DNA of 64,000 nt from Agromyces fucosus (GCF_004134865.1 NZ_SDPO01000001.1:496001-560000); one strand, 5' to 3'; counted from the stretch's first letter, positions 12,099 to 22,699 are shown. The notes: a model not told the origin generated them from the letters alone. A program made the numbers and translations.

Positions 12099-12112
12099 GA
12101 GCGAGGCCTTTG

Positions 12113-12198
12113 GCCGGTGTGGCGGAATGGCAGACGCGGAGCACTCAAAATGCTTTGCCCGAAAGGGCGTGTGGGTTCGACCCCCACCACCGGCACCA
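12113..12198 (+). tRNA. tRNA-Leu (anticodon CAA)
   Basis: The acceptor stem GCCGGTG pairs with CACCGGC, followed by discriminator A and an encoded CCA end. The anticodon stem GAGCA/TGCTT encloses loop CTCAAAA, giving anticodon CAA, which reads UUG leucine codons. The T arm GTGGG-TTCGACC-CCCAC is intact. A long variable arm (class II) is present, as expected for leucine. It is one of two plus-strand genes in the window and is divergent from pdtaR. Confidence 0.97.
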
Positions 12199-12219
12199 CG
12201 TCCCGAATCGGGCGAGGCA

Positions 12220-13395
12220 CTAGCTCCAGAGACCGACCAGTGCGGTCGCGAGCTCGCGGTCGATGTCGGCCGGCACTCCGAACGGTCCGGTGAATCCGAC
12301 CCCGCCGCGTGCGATGGCGGCGAGGCTCGCCGCCTGCAACGAGAGTCCGAGGTCCATCGCCTGGATGGGATTGCCGCCGGCTGCCACGAGGTTGATCATC
12401 TTGGTGCCGTGCAGCACCACGATCTCGCGTCCGTCGGCCATCTCGTAGAGGATCCGGGCGTCGGCATCGCCCGACGGCGTCGAGAGCGACGAGGTCCGGA
12501 GGGCGCGCGACCGCAGCGCGGGCAGATCGATCTCGTCGGCCTCGTGCCCGACGCCGACGAGCATGGCACCGTTGCCGAGGAGGTCGAGCCGGTCGCCCGA
12601 GATCACGCCCGGATGACCGGTGGCGAGGAACACGAGCTGCGAGTCCGGAAGCAGCGTGTCGACCGGAGCGACGCGGTGGCCGTGCATGATCGCCTCGAGC
12701 GCCCGGTAGGGATTGGTGTCGGCCACGCTCACCCGCGCCCCGAGCCGTGCGAGCGTCTCCGCGACGCCCTTGCCGCACGGACCGTACCCGATGACGGTAG
12801 ACCGGGTCCCCGGCAGCATCGCGTTCGTGGCGTTCATGAACCCCTGCACGATGCTCTGGCCGACGCCGAACTCGTTCTCGATCAGGAGCTTCAGCGGGCT
12901 GTCGTTGATGACGACGACCGGGAAGTCCGCAGCGACGTCGAGCTCGCGGAGCCGTCGCCCGCCCGTCGTCGTCTCCTCGGTGGCGCCGAGGAAGCCCGCG
13001 CCGCGGGGCCCGCCGCGGAGGATCCGCTCGATCGTCTCCGCCCCGTTGTCGAGGAGGAGGTCGGGCTGGGCGGCGACGAGGGCGTCGAGGTTGCGCGCGT
13101 GCTGGGCGGCATCGTCGTCATGGCCGCCGAGCACCGTCGCGCCGAGCGCACGCAGCGTGTCGACGGTCGCCTGGTCGGTCGTGCCGAGATTGCCGGTGAT
13201 GGTGACCCTCGCCCCCACCCTGAGCAGCCAGTGCACGAGCACCCCGGTCTTCGGCTCGATGTGCAGGCAGATGCCGACGTGCCGCCCGGCGAAGTCGTCG
13301 GCGTGAGTCGCCATGGTCGCCGCGAGGAGCGGCATCGAACGCGCGGCCCAGTCGAGGGCGGGCGATCCGCTTGCAGGGAGAACGGATGTCGGCAT
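12220..13395 (-). CDS. Divergent S-adenosylhomocysteine hydrolase-like NAD-dependent protein
   Basis: The 391-residue protein is clearly in the adenosylhomocysteinase fold family. Residues aligning with the SAHH active site are His45 (ICLHIEPKTG), Asp116 (LLLDNGAET), Glu140/141 (GATEETTTGG), Lys169 (INDSPLKLLIENEFG) and His284 (VGVGHEADE). The aspartate that normally follows the lysine is Glu173. The NAD loop is VIGYGPCGKGVAETLARLGA, residues 202-221. It is shorter than typical SAHH (about 430-495) and lacks the C-terminal KPxxYRY tail that completes the neighbouring cofactor site. I therefore would not call it a canonical AdoHcy hydrolase; a related nucleoside-homocysteine substrate is possible. 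The ATG at 13395 has GAGG six bases upstream; an alternative ATG at 13407 overlaps the SRPBCC stop as ATGA. Confidence 0.8.
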   Translation of the reverse strand: MPTSVLPASGSPALDWAARSMPLLAATMATHADDFAGRHVGICLHIEPKTGVLVHWLLRVGARVTITGNLGTTDQATVDTLRALGATVLGGHDDDAAQHARNLDALVAAQPDLLLDNGAETIERILRGGPRGAGFLGATEETTTGGRRLRELDVAADFPVVVINDSPLKLLIENEFGVGQSIVQGFMNATNAMLPGTRSTVIGYGPCGKGVAETLARLGARVSVADTNPYRALEAIMHGHRVAPVDTLLPDSQLVFLATGHPGVISGDRLDLLGNGAMLVGVGHEADEIDLPALRSRALRTSSLSTPSGDADARILYEMADGREIVVLHGTKMINLVAAGGNPIQAMDLGLSLQAASLAAIARGGVGFTGPFGVPADIDRELATALVGLWS

Positions 13396-13403
13396 GGTCG
13401 ACC

Positions 13404-13865
13404 TCATTTCGTGGACGGAGGAGCCTCGTCTGAGGCGAGGATTGCATTCCGGTGCTCGATGAGACGCCGCAGGTAGGGTCCGAGCACGAGCTCCGCGGCG
13501 CGACCCAGTGGCCCGAACGGCGCGGCGAACCGCACCCGATCGACCATGAGCGTGCCGCCCGCGGCATCATCCGAGAACTCGTGCTCGTGGCGGAAGGAAC
13601 GGAACGGCCCGGCGACCTGCTCGTCGACGAACGACGACGGCGGGTCGAACTCGCTGATCCGGCTCGTCATCCGGAACGGCACGCCGAAGTGCCGGGCCCG
13701 CCACGTCACCTCTTCGCCCGCGCCGATGAGGCCCGTCGTGACACCGGCGATCGCGCGCTCTCGCGAATCGGACATGGATGCCACGTGCACGTCGATGTTC
13801 CGGGAACGGTCGAAGGCCTGCTGCACCGTCATCGGCAGACGGGTGCTGCACTCGAACTCGACCAT
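13404..13865 (-). CDS. SRPBCC family ligand-binding protein
   Basis: The 153-residue protein (starting MVEFECSTRLPMTVQQAFDR) has the START/polyketide-cyclase-like fold signature. Features are an N-terminal strand with hydrophobic-ligand cavity features, WRARHFGVPFRMTSRISEF, the FVDEQVAGPFRSFRHEHEF motif common to the SRPBCC subgroup annotated as cell-division-inhibitor-like, and a long C-terminal helix FGPLGRAAELVLGPYLRRLI. These proteins bind small hydrophobic ligands; no enzyme activity can be inferred. Its stop overlaps or abuts the start of the SAHH-like gene, so the two are cotranscribed and probably translationally coupled. A terminator separates the pair from pyk upstream. Confidence 0.82.
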   Translation of the reverse strand: MVEFECSTRLPMTVQQAFDRSRNIDVHVASMSDSRERAIAGVTTGLIGAGEEVTWRARHFGVPFRMTSRISEFDPPSSFVDEQVAGPFRSFRHEHEFSDDAAGGTLMVDRVRFAAPFGPLGRAAELVLGPYLRRLIEHRNAILASDEAPPSTK

Positions 13866-13956
13866 GCTCCGAGTCTGGCACCTCGAGCAGCACGACGACG
13901 GCCGGCGGTCGAGCGGTGGCTGCGACATCCGCTGCTCGTCACCGCGGACACGCGAA

Positions 13957-13984
13957 AGGAGCCGGCCCTCGCGGACCGGCTCCT
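13957..13984 (-). terminator. Hairpin terminator downstream of pyk
   Basis: AGGAGCCGG pairs perfectly with CCGGCTCCT over a 10-base loop, beginning 14 bases after the pyk stop. The pyk-side strand ends in a short TTT. Confidence 0.75.
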
Positions 13985-13997
13985 CTCGTCGTACGGG

Positions 13998-15413
13998 CTA
14001 GAGCACCTCGCCGACGACGTGCACGCGCACGTCGTTCGTGGTGCCGGGGATTCCGGGAGGGGAACCCGAGATGATGACGACCTTCTCGCCGTTCACCGCC
14101 TTGCCCGTCTTCGCGAGCGCCTCGTCGACCTGGCCGACCATCTGGTCGGTGTGGGTCACCCGGGACACGACGAACGACTCGACACCCCAGTTGAGCGCCA
14201 TGCGGCGGCGGATCGCGGGGTCGGGCGTGAACGCCAGGATGGGGATCTTCGAGCGCAGGCGCGTCATGCGACGCACTGTCTCGCCCGACTCGGTGAAGAC
14301 GCAGAGGTACTTGGCCTCGACGAAGTCGGCGACCTCGACCGCGGCGGCCGTGATCGCGCCCGACTGGGTGCGCGGCTTCGTGCCGAGGGGCGCGATGCGG
14401 TCGAGCCCGTGCTGCTCGGTCGACTCGACGATGCGCGCCATGGTCTGCACCGTGATGACGGGGTACTCCCCCACGCTCGTCTCGCCCGAGAGCATGACCG
14501 CGTCGGCCCCGTCGAGCACCGCGTTCGCGACGTCGGAGGTCTCAGCGCGCGTCGGCACGGGGCTGTGGATCATCGACTCGAGCATCTGCGTCGCCACGAT
14601 GACGGGCTTCGCGAGACGGCGAGCGATCTCGACCGCGCGCTTCTGCACGATCGGCACGGCCTCGAGGGGCAGCTCGACGCCGAGGTCGCCGCGGGCGACC
14701 ATGATGGCGTCGAACGCCTCGGTGATCTCCTCGAGGGCGTCGACGGCCTGCGGCTTCTCGATCTTCGCGACGACGGGCACGCGGCGGCCCACCTCGTCCA
14801 TGATCTCGTGCACGCGGGTGATGTCGGACGCGTTGCGCACGAACGAGAGCGCGATGAGGTCCGCGCCGAGTTCGAGTCCCCAGCGGAGGTCGGCCTCGTC
14901 CTTGTCGGAGAGTGCCGGCACGTTGACGGCGACGCCGGGCAGGTTGATGCCCTTGTTGTTCGACACCGGTCCGGCCACGATGACCTTGGTGGTGACGACG
15001 ACGCCGTCGGTCTCGACGACCTCGACGCGCACCTTGCCGTCGTCGATCAGCAGGAAGTCGCCCGGCTTGACGTCGTGGGGCAGCCCCTTGAAGGTCGTTC
15101 CGACGAGTTCCTTCGTGCCGACGACGTCTTCGGTCGTGATCTTGAAGATGTCGCCCTCGGCGAGCTCGTGGGGTCCGTCGGCGAACTTGCCGAGACGGAT
15201 CTTCGGCCCCTGGAGGTCGACGAGCACTGCGACGGCACGACCCGAGTCGCTCGCCGCCTTCCGCACGTTCTGGTAGACGCCCTCGTGGACGTCGTAGCTG
15301 CCGTGGCTGAGATTCATCCGCGCGACGTCGACGCCTGCATCGAGAATCGCCCGGATCTGCTCATAGCTCGATGTCGCCGGCCCGAGGGTGGCGACGATCT
15401 TCGCTCGTCTCAT
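13998..15413 (-). CDS. pyk: Pyruvate kinase
   Basis: Pyruvate kinase converts phosphoenolpyruvate and ADP to pyruvate and ATP in glycolysis. The 471-residue protein begins MRRAKIVATLGPATSS and shows the conserved MNLSHGS, DLQGPKIRLG, the active-site signature VVAKIEKPQAV (catalytic Lys) and MVARGDLGVELP with GADAVMLSGETSVGEYP after it. The C-terminal allosteric domain is present, so the length is normal. The ATG at 15413 is preceded by GGGAG at about 10 bases; a longer in-frame start at 15470 would overlap the gltD terminator and is rejected. It is followed by its own hairpin terminator and so is probably a single-gene unit. Confidence 0.98.
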   Translation of the reverse strand: MRRAKIVATLGPATSSYEQIRAILDAGVDVARMNLSHGSYDVHEGVYQNVRKAASDSGRAVAVLVDLQGPKIRLGKFADGPHELAEGDIFKITTEDVVGTKELVGTTFKGLPHDVKPGDFLLIDDGKVRVEVVETDGVVVTTKVIVAGPVSNNKGINLPGVAVNVPALSDKDEADLRWGLELGADLIALSFVRNASDITRVHEIMDEVGRRVPVVAKIEKPQAVDALEEITEAFDAIMVARGDLGVELPLEAVPIVQKRAVEIARRLAKPVIVATQMLESMIHSPVPTRAETSDVANAVLDGADAVMLSGETSVGEYPVITVQTMARIVESTEQHGLDRIAPLGTKPRTQSGAITAAAVEVADFVEAKYLCVFTESGETVRRMTRLRSKIPILAFTPDPAIRRRMALNWGVESFVVSRVTHTDQMVGQVDEALAKTGKAVNGEKVVIISGSPPGIPGTTNDVRVHVVGEVL

Positions 15414-15461
15414 TATTTTGTGCTCCCATGTTCCGCGCCGAAGCGCCGGGTGTTGGTCGAA

Positions 15462-15479
15462 GCGCGCCATGCGGCGCGC
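15462..15479 (-). terminator. Hairpin downstream of gltD
   Basis: GCGCGCC pairs with GGCGCGC around an ATGC loop, six bases after the gltD stop. Short but GC-only stem; probable end of the gltBD transcript. Confidence 0.5.
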
Positions 15480-15484
15480 AGTGG

Positions 15485-16942
15485 TCAGATGGAGAAGGCG
15501 CGTGCCGTCGAGGCGATCGGCGACGGCAGCAGGGTCTCGCCTTCAAGGTAGCGGTCGACGGCGGATGCCGCAGCTCGCCCCTCTGCGATCGCCCAGACGA
15601 TGAGCGACTGCCCGCGGCCGGCGTCGCCGGCGACGAAGACGCCCGGCTGCGCGGTCGCGTAGTCGGCCTCGCGTGCCAGGTTGCCGCGATCGGTGACGGA
15701 CAGCTGAAGCTGGTCGTCGAGCGCGGCGGTCTCGGGTCCGGTGAACCCGAGTGCGAGGAGCACGAGGTCGGCCGGGATCTCCCGTTCGGTGCCAGCCTTC
15801 GGCACGCGGCGGCCGTCGAGGTACTCGGTCTCGGCGACGCGGATGGCGCGCACCTCGCCGACGTCGTTCGAGAGGAACTCGACCGTCGAGGCGAGGAACT
15901 GGCGGTTGCCGCCCTCTTCGTGGGCGCTCTGCACCTCGAACAGGGTCGGGTGCATCGGCCACGGCTGGTGCTCGGGCCGGCTCGCGCTCGGCTCCTTGCC
16001 GATCGCGAGGTTCGTGACCGACAGCGCGCCCTGGCGGTGCGCCGTGCCGATGCAGTCGGCACCGGTGTCACCGCCGCCGAGGACGACGACGTGCTTGCCC
16101 TCGGCCGTGATCTGGTCGAAGACCTGGTCGCCGGCGAGGTGGCGGTTCGACTGCACGAGGTAGTCCATGGCGAAGTGCACACCGGGCAGGTCGCGGCCGG
16201 GAATCGGCAGGTCGCGCGGAACGATCGCTCCGGTGGCCACCACGACGGCGTCGTAGCGCTCGCGCAACTGCGCCCACGTGATGTCGACGCCGATGTTCAC
16301 GCCGGCACGGAACCGGGTGCCCTCGGCGGTCATCTGCGCGAGCCGCAGGTCGAGGTGCTTCTTCTCCATCTTGAAGTCGGGGATCCCGTACCGCAGGAGA
16401 CCGCCGATGCGGTCGTCGCGCTCGAAGACGGCGACCGTGTGCCCGGCGCGCGTGAGCTGCTGCGCTGCCGCGAGGCCGGCGGGGCCGGAACCGACGACGG
16501 CGACCGTCTTGCCGGTCAGGCGACCCGGCGGCTGCGGCTGGACCCAGCCGTTGCCGAACGCCTCGTCGATGATCGAGACCTCGACCTGCTTGATCGTCAC
16601 GGCGGGCTGGTTGATGCCGAGCACGCAGGCCGACTCGCACGGTGCCGGGCAGAGCCGACCCGTGAACTCGGGGAAGTTGTTCGTGGCGTGGAGGCGCTCG
16701 GACGCTGCGCGGCCCTCGCCGCGGTACATGAGGTCGTTCCACTCGGGGATCAGGTTGCCGAGGGGGCAGCCCTGATGGCAGAACGGCACGCCGCAGTCCA
16801 TGCAGCGGCCGGCCTGTCGCCGGAGCTGCGCCGGGTCGCCCTGCTCGTAGACCTCTTTGAAGTCCATGATCCGCACCGGAACGGGCCGCCGCTTGGGCAG
16901 CTCTCGCTCGGTGACCTTCAGAAAGCCCTTCGGGTCAGCCAT
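15485..16942 (-). CDS. gltD: Glutamate synthase (NADPH) small subunit
   Basis: GltD is the FAD-containing beta subunit of glutamate synthase; it passes electrons from NADPH to GltB. The 485-residue protein has an N-terminal iron-sulfur region with [17 protein letters not shown] and [12 protein letters not shown] cysteines, the FAD-binding loop [17 protein letters not shown] near residue 150, and the NADPH-binding loop [17 protein letters not shown] near residue 290. All expected motifs are intact and length is typical. Its ATG overlaps the gltB stop by eight bases (ATGGCTGA), implying translational coupling in a two-gene operon. A hairpin follows the stop. Confidence 0.98.
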   Translation of the reverse strand: MADPKGFLKVTERELPKRRPVPVRIMDFKEVYEQGDPAQLRRQAGRCMDCGVPFCHQGCPLGNLIPEWNDLMYRGEGRAASERLHATNNFPEFTGRLCPAPCESACVLGINQPAVTIKQVEVSIIDEAFGNGWVQPQPPGRLTGKTVAVVGSGPAGLAAAQQLTRAGHTVAVFERDDRIGGLLRYGIPDFKMEKKHLDLRLAQMTAEGTRFRAGVNIGVDITWAQLRERYDAVVVATGAIVPRDLPIPGRDLPGVHFAMDYLVQSNRHLAGDQVFDQITAEGKHVVVLGGGDTGADCIGTAHRQGALSVTNLAIGKEPSASRPEHQPWPMHPTLFEVQSAHEEGGNRQFLASTVEFLSNDVGEVRAIRVAETEYLDGRRVPKAGTEREIPADLVLLALGFTGPETAALDDQLQLSVTDRGNLAREADYATAQPGVFVAGDAGRGQSLIVWAIAEGRAAASAVDRYLEGETLLPSPIASTARAFSI

Positions 16943-19900
16943 TGGTCACTTCCAGGATTCGCGTCCAGACCACGTCGCCGTCGGGGTCGAGCCCTTCGTC
17001 GACCGCGCTCTGGCGGGTTCGGAGCACTGCGGCGTAGTCGCGCGGCAGCACCTTGGTGAAGCGGTCGAACGCCTCGTCGCCGGCGGCGAGGAGCGAGGCG
17101 GCGACCGCGGAGTCGGTGTTCGCGACGTGCTGTTCGAGCAGGTCGCGCACGATCTCGCGATCGGCGCTGCCGAGCGGGTGCAGCTCGAGCTCTCCGGTCG
17201 TCAACGATTCGCGGTTCACACGTTCTTCGCGGAGGCCCAGCACATAGGCGGTGCCGCCCGACATGCCTGCACCGAGGTTTCGGCCGGTCTCGCCGAGGAT
17301 GAGCGCGAGGCCGCCGGTCATGTACTCGAGCGCGTGGTCGCCCACGCCCTCGACGACCGCGGTGGCTCCGGAGTTGCGCACCAGGAAGCGTTCGCCCACG
17401 ATGCCGCGGATGAACATGCTGCCCTGCGTGGCGCCGTAGCCGATGACGTTGCCGGCGATCACGTTGCGCTCGGCGACGAAGCCGCTGTCGCGCGACGGAC
17501 GGACCACGATCTGTCCGCCCGAGAGTCCCTTGCCCACGTAGTCGTTCGAGTCGCCCTCGAGACGGAGCGTGATGCCCGCGGGGAGGAACGCGCCGAGGGA
17601 CTGGCCGGCCGAGCCCGTGAGCGTGATGTCGATCGAGCCGTTCGGCAGGCCGTGCTCGCCCCGCCGCACGGTGACCTCGTGGCCGAGCATGGTGCCGACG
17701 GCCCGCTCGGTGTTGCGGATCGGCAGCGCGATCTCGACGTTGCCGCCCTGCTCGAGCACGAGCCGGCTGCGCCGGATGAGCTCGTTGTCGAAGTGCTCGT
17801 CGAGCTCGTGGTCCTGGCCGCGGATGTTGCGACGCGCTTCGGATTCGGAGAAGTCGGGTCCGACGAGCATCGGCGTGAGGTCGAGGCCCGACGCCTTCCA
17901 GTGGTCGAGCGCGCGGTCGATGTCGAGCAGTTCGCGACGGCCGACGATCTCGTCGATCGAGCGGTAGCCGAGCTCGGCGAGGTACTCGCGCACCTCTTGG
18001 GCGATGAACTCGAAGAAGTTGACGACGAACTCTGGCTTGCCGGTGAAGCGCTTGCGGAGCTCGGGGTTCTGCGTCGCGACGCCGACAGGGCACGTGTCGA
18101 GGTGGCAGACCCGCATCATGACGCAGCCCTGCACGACGAGCGGCGCCGTGGCGAAACCGAACTCCTCTGCGCCGAGCAGCGCGCCGATCACGACGTCACG
18201 GCCGGTCTTCAGCTGGCCGTCGACCTGCACGACGACGCGGTCGCGCATGCCGTTCAGCATGAGCGTCTGCTGGGTCTCGGCCAGGCCGAGCTCCCAGGGC
18301 GTGCCCGCGTGCTTCAGCGAGTTGAGCGGGCTCGCGCCGGTGCCGCCGTCGTGACCCGAGACGAGGATGACGTCGGCGAGGGCCTTGGCGGTGCCGGCGG
18401 CGACCGCGCCGATACCCGACTGGCTCACGAGCTTCACGTGCACCCGTGCCTTCGGGTTCGCGCGCTTCAGGTCGAAGATGAGCTGCTTCAGGTCTTCGAT
18501 CGAGTAGATGTCGTGGTGCGGCGGCGGCGAGATGAGGCCGACGCCGGCGGTGGCATGCCGAGTGCGGGCGACCCACGGGTACACCTTCGTGGGCGGCAGC
18601 TGGCCGCCCTCGCCGGGCTTGGCACCCTGGGCGAGCTTGATCTGGATGTCTTCGGCGTGGGTCAGGTACATGCTCGTGACGCCGAAGCGGCCCGAGGCGA
18701 CCTGCTTGATCGCGCTGCGCCGCTCTGGGTCGAGCAGGCGGTCGAGATCTTCGCCGCCCTCGCCCGTGTTGGACTTCGCGCCGAGGCGGTTCATCGCGAT
18801 CGCGAGCGACTCGTGCGCCTCCTTCGAGATCGAGCCGTAGCTCATCGCCCCGGTCGAGAATCGCTTGACGATCGACTCGACGGACTCGACCTCGTCGATC
18901 GGCACCGCTGGGCGCGTGCCCGTGCGGAGCGCGAACATTCCCCGCAGGGTCATGAGGTCTTCAGCCTGCGAGTCGACGAGCGAGGTGTACTCGCGGAAGA
19001 CGTCGTAGCGGCGATTGCGCGTCGCGTGCTGCAGACGGAACACCGTCTCGGGGTTGAAGAGGTGCGGCGAGCCGTCGCGGCGCCACTGGTACTCGCCGCC
19101 GGTCGCGAGGCGCTCGTGGGCGCGCACCGCGACATCCTGCGGGTAGGCCTGCGTGTGCCGGTCGAGGTTCTCGGACGCGATCGTGTCGATGCCGACACCG
19201 CCGAGCTTCGAGGTCGTGCCGGTGAAGAACTCGTCGATGAAGCCCTGGTCGAGCCCGATCGCCTCGAAGGCCTGGGCCCCCGCGTACGACGAGATCGTCG
19301 AGATGCCCATCTTCGACATGATCTTCAGCACGCCCTTGCCGAGCGCCTTGATGACGTTGTGCACCGCGTCTTCGGGCGTGACGCCCGTGATGACACCGGA
19401 CCGTACGAGGTCTTCGCACGTCTCCATGGCGAGGTACGGGTTCACAGCGGATGCCCCGTAGCCGATGAGCAGGGCGACCTGGTGCACCTCGCGCACGTCG
19501 CCGGCCTCGACCACGAGCCCGACCTTCATGCGGTTCTCGGAGCGGATGAGGTGGTGGTGCACCGCGGAGAGCATGAGGAGCGACGGGATGGGCGCCAGGT
19601 CTTTGTTCGAGTCGCGGTCGCTCAGCACGATGAATGCCGCGCCGTCGGCGATGGCCTGGTCGACCTCGCCGCAGATGGCGGCGATGCGGTTGCGGAGTGC
19701 CTCGGGGCCCTCGTCGAAGCGGTAGAGGCCGCGGATCGTGACCGTCGTGCGCGCACCCGGCGCCGGGTCGATGTGCACGATCTTCGCGAGCTCGTCGTTG
19801 TCGATCACCGGGAAGGTCAGCGCGACCTGACGTGCGTGCTCGGGCCCCGCGTCGAGGAGGTTGCGCTCGGGGCCGAGCGAGGTGCCGAGCGAGGTCACGA

Positions 19901-21512
19901 CCGCTTCGCGGATCGAGTCGAGCGGCGGGTTCGTCACCTGCGCGAACTGCTGTGTGAAGTAGTCGAAGAGCAGGCGCGGACGCTTCGACAGCACCGCGAT
20001 CGGCGTGTCGGAGCCCATGGCGCCGAGCGGCTCCTGCCCGGTGCGCGCCATCGGCGCGAGCAGGATCTTCACCTCTTCCTCGGTGTAGCCGAAGGTGCGC
20101 TGACGACGGTTCACAGATGCCGGCGGGTGCACGATGTGCTCGCGTTCGGGCAGCTCGGCGAGCTGGATGCGACCCTGCTCGAGCCAGTCGCCCCACGGCT
20201 CGGCAGCGGCGAGTTCGGCCTTGATCTCGTCGTCTTCGATGAGGCGACCCGCCTCGGTGTCGACGAGGAACATGCGACCCGGCTGCAGCCGGCCCTTGCG
20301 CACGATCCGGCTCTGCTCGATGTCGAGCACGCCGATCTCGCTCGCGAGCACGACGAGGCCGTCGTCGGTCACGACGTAGCGGCCGGGGCGCAGCCCGTTG
20401 CGGTCGAGCGTCGCGCCGACGAGCGAGCCGTCGGTGAAGACGATGGCCGCCGGGCCGTCCCACGGCTCCATGAGCATCGAGTGGTACTCGTAGAACGCGC
20501 GGCGCTCGGGTGCGATCTCGGTCTGGTTCTCCCAGGCCTCGGGCACCATCATCATGACGGCGTGCGGGAGGCTGCGGCCCGCGAGCGTCAGCAGCTCGAC
20601 GACCTCGTCGAACGAGGCGGAGTCGCTCGCGCCGGGGGTCACGATCGGCCGGAGCGGCGCGAGGTCGCCGAGCACCTCGGACTCGAGCTGCGACTGGCGC
20701 GCACGCATCCAGTTGCGGTTGCCCTGGATCGTGTTGATCTCGCCGTTGTGGGCGATCATGCGGAACGGCTGGGCGAGCGGCCACGACGGGAACGTGTTCG
20801 TCGAGTACCGCGAGTGCACGAGCGCGAGCTTCGACGCGAAGCGCTCGTCGGAGAGGTCGGGGTAGAACGGCTCGAGCTGCAGCGTCGTGACCATGCCCTT
20901 GTAGACGATGGTGCGACTCGACAGCGAGGCGAAGTACAGCTCGAGCTCGCGCTCGGCGCGCTTGCGCAGCCGGAACGTCAGCCGGTCGAGGTCGATGCCC
21001 GACACGGTCGCGCCGGTCGACGAGGTGGCGACCGCCTGCACGAAGAGCTGCTGCACCACCGGCATGGCCGCACGAGCGAGCGAGCCGAGTTCGTCGGGAC
21101 GGACCGGCACCTCGCGCCATCCGATGACGGACAGGCCTTCGGATGCCGCGAGCCCGACGAGTGCCTGCTTGATCCGGCTGCGCGCGGTGGGGTCGACCGG
21201 GAGGAAGGCGTTGCCGACCGCGTAGGCGCCGGCGTCGGGAAGCCCGAACGCGGTCACGGCGCGGAGGAAGGCGTCGGGAACCTGCGTGACGATGCCCGCG
21301 CCGTCACCGGTGCCGGCATCGGAGCCGACCGCGCCTCGGTGCTCGAGGTTGCGGAGCGCATCGAGCGCCGCCGTGATGATGTCGTGTCCGGCGGTGCCAC
21401 GGAGCGTGGCGACCATCGCGAGGCCGCAGGCGTCTTTCTCGGCGGCAGGGTCGTACATGCCCTGGGCAGCCGGTACGGTACCGAACCTCGAGAAGGGTGG
21501 GGTGAGCGACAC
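16935..21512 (-). CDS. gltB: Glutamate synthase large subunit
   Basis: GltB makes two glutamates from glutamine and 2-oxoglutarate. The 1525-residue protein has an N-terminal class II glutamine amidotransferase domain whose catalytic cysteine (Cys29 in [18 protein letters not shown]) would be exposed by removal of a short propeptide. A central domain follows, then the FMN-binding synthase barrel ([47 protein letters not shown]), the 3Fe-4S cysteines in [15 protein letters not shown], and a C-terminal beta-helix (GXXG repeats). I chose the GTG at 21512 because GAGGACGG lies upstream; an ATG at 21527 and TTG at 21530 are alternatives without a clear ribosome site. gltD overlaps its end. Confidence 0.97.
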   Translation of the reverse strand: MSLTPPFSRFGTVPAAQGMYDPAAEKDACGLAMVATLRGTAGHDIITAALDALRNLEHRGAVGSDAGTGDGAGIVTQVPDAFLRAVTAFGLPDAGAYAVGNAFLPVDPTARSRIKQALVGLAASEGLSVIGWREVPVRPDELGSLARAAMPVVQQLFVQAVATSSTGATVSGIDLDRLTFRLRKRAERELELYFASLSSRTIVYKGMVTTLQLEPFYPDLSDERFASKLALVHSRYSTNTFPSWPLAQPFRMIAHNGEINTIQGNRNWMRARQSQLESEVLGDLAPLRPIVTPGASDSASFDEVVELLTLAGRSLPHAVMMMVPEAWENQTEIAPERRAFYEYHSMLMEPWDGPAAIVFTDGSLVGATLDRNGLRPGRYVVTDDGLVVLASEIGVLDIEQSRIVRKGRLQPGRMFLVDTEAGRLIEDDEIKAELAAAEPWGDWLEQGRIQLAELPEREHIVHPPASVNRRQRTFGYTEEEVKILLAPMARTGQEPLGAMGSDTPIAVLSKRPRLLFDYFTQQFAQVTNPPLDSIREAVVTSLGTSLGPERNLLDAGPEHARQVALTFPVIDNDELAKIVHIDPAPGARTTVTIRGLYRFDEGPEALRNRIAAICGEVDQAIADGAAFIVLSDRDSNKDLAPIPSLLMLSAVHHHLIRSENRMKVGLVVEAGDVREVHQVALLIGYGASAVNPYLAMETCEDLVRSGVITGVTPEDAVHNVIKALGKGVLKIMSKMGISTISSYAGAQAFEAIGLDQGFIDEFFTGTTSKLGGVGIDTIASENLDRHTQAYPQDVAVRAHERLATGGEYQWRRDGSPHLFNPETVFRLQHATRNRRYDVFREYTSLVDSQAEDLMTLRGMFALRTGTRPAVPIDEVESVESIVKRFSTGAMSYGSISKEAHESLAIAMNRLGAKSNTGEGGEDLDRLLDPERRSAIKQVASGRFGVTSMYLTHAEDIQIKLAQGAKPGEGGQLPPTKVYPWVARTRHATAGVGLISPPPHHDIYSIEDLKQLIFDLKRANPKARVHVKLVSQSGIGAVAAGTAKALADVILVSGHDGGTGASPLNSLKHAGTPWELGLAETQQTLMLNGMRDRVVVQVDGQLKTGRDVVIGALLGAEEFGFATAPLVVQGCVMMRVCHLDTCPVGVATQNPELRKRFTGKPEFVVNFFEFIAQEVREYLAELGYRSIDEIVGRRELLDIDRALDHWKASGLDLTPMLVGPDFSESEARRNIRGQDHELDEHFDNELIRRSRLVLEQGGNVEIALPIRNTERAVGTMLGHEVTVRRGEHGLPNGSIDITLTGSAGQSLGAFLPAGITLRLEGDSNDYVGKGLSGGQIVVRPSRDSGFVAERNVIAGNVIGYGATQGSMFIRGIVGERFLVRNSGATAVVEGVGDHALEYMTGGLALILGETGRNLGAGMSGGTAYVLGLREERVNRESLTTGELELHPLGSADREIVRDLLEQHVANTDSAVAASLLAAGDEAFDRFTKVLPRDYAAVLRTRQSAVDEGLDPDGDVVWTRILEVTNG

Positions 21513-21624
21513 GTGAACCGTCCTCATCAACTAAGTGTGCAGCGGGGGACGTCGTCGGCCCATCAGGGAGATGTCGCGACGCGTGGTGCGGCGTCGGTTC
21601 GGAGAAGCGTTCTACGTGGGCGCT

Positions 21625-22638
21625 TTACGCTGAGGTGGATCGGCTCGGGCTTGTGGCCGCCGTCACGCCCGTTTCGCTCTCACCCTCGACATCATCGTCG
21701 AGAGAGTCGGAGTCGGACTCGATGTCTTCGGAGTCTACCTCAGCATTGGGCGCACTCCATTCACGTCCCGGCACGTACGGGCTCGCCTCGTCGCCGGTGT
21801 GCCGGCGACGCTGCACGAGGATCAGCACGATTCCCAGCACGACCGCCGCGAGCGAGGCCCAGACGTTGACCCGGATGCCGAAGAACATCTCGCTCGGGTC
21901 GAGTCGGATCGACTCGAAGAATGCACGGCCGGCGCCGTACCAGATGAGGTAGACGCCGAACGCCTTGCCCCAGCGCAGGTTGAAGCGACGCTCGAGCAGG
22001 ACGATCGCGGCGGCTCCGAGGAGGTTCCAGACGAGCTCGTAGAGGAACGTCGGGTGGAAGAGTGTGCCGTCGACGAGGCCGGCCGGGAAGGCCGGGTTGT
22101 CGGAGGAGATCTCGAGACCCCACGGCAGGTCGGTGGGCGAGCCGAAGAGCTCGTGGTTGAACCAGTTGCCGAGGCGGCCGACCGCCTGCGCGACGAGGAG
22201 TCCGGGCGCGAGGGCGTCGGCGAACGACCAGAAGCGGATGCCCGTGAACCGGCAGCCGATGATCACACCGACGGCGCCGCCGAGGAGAGCGCCGTAGATC
22301 GCGTTGCCGCCCTCCCAGATGTTCCAGATCGCACCCGGCTGGAACGGGTTCCAGACGTTGGCGCCCGCGTAGAAGTAGTCGTCGGGGTGCGTGAACACGT
22401 GGTAGAACCGAGCGCCGATGATGCCGAGCGGCACCGCCCACAGGGCGATGTCGAGCACGATGCCGGGCTCGGCGCCTCGCTTCGTGAGCCGGCGCGAAGT
22501 GATGATGACGGCGAGGACGATGCCGACGAGGATGCAGAGCGCGTACGTCTGGATCGTCAGCTCGCCACCCCACGGAAGCGGGATCTCGAGGGCGCGCCAC
22601 GCGGGGTCGGGGCTCGGAATGCTGAACGGTGCGATCAC
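21625..22638 (-). CDS. lgt: Phosphatidylglycerol:prolipoprotein diacylglyceryl transferase
   Basis: Lgt is an integral membrane enzyme that attaches diacylglycerol to the lipobox cysteine of prelipoproteins. The 337-residue protein has about seven hydrophobic segments, the GARFYHVFTHPDDY region, and the family signature AQAVGRLGNWFNHELFG with catalytic Arg/Asn residues. Towards the C-terminus it has the FLYELVWNLL and YGAGRAFFESIRLD motifs. A 60-residue acidic Ser/Asp/Glu tail with no recognised domain follows the last membrane segment. The start is a GTG. It lies 61 bases after trpA at the end of the trp operon, a known placement in actinobacteria. Confidence 0.97.
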   Translation of the reverse strand: MIAPFSIPSPDPAWRALEIPLPWGGELTIQTYALCILVGIVLAVIITSRRLTKRGAEPGIVLDIALWAVPLGIIGARFYHVFTHPDDYFYAGANVWNPFQPGAIWNIWEGGNAIYGALLGGAVGVIIGCRFTGIRFWSFADALAPGLLVAQAVGRLGNWFNHELFGSPTDLPWGLEISSDNPAFPAGLVDGTLFHPTFLYELVWNLLGAAAIVLLERRFNLRWGKAFGVYLIWYGAGRAFFESIRLDPSEMFFGIRVNVWASLAAVVLGIVLILVQRRRHTGDEASPYVPGREWSAPNAEVDSEDIESDSDSLDDDVEGESETGVTAATSPSRSTSA

Positions 22639-22699
22639 GCCGGCTGCTGCCTTTCCTCAGTTTCTTCGGCCGCTGACGGCCTCAATGAGCGTACTTCAC

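Noticed and set aside
12113-12198. Integration site of a mobile element at tRNA-Leu
   Set aside because: No direct repeat of the tRNA 3' end, integrase or phage gene follows within the window; the neighbouring SAHH-like pair has no mobility gene.
21512-21624. Riboswitch or glutamate-related leader upstream of gltB
   Set aside because: I saw no stable paired structure or known motif in the 112 bases.
16857-21869. Very long plus-strand open frame (1670 codons) opposite gltB
   Set aside because: It is the mirror of gltB in a high-GC genome, where third-position GC keeps antisense frames open. The translation is Arg/Asp/Glu/Val-rich with no recognisable domain.
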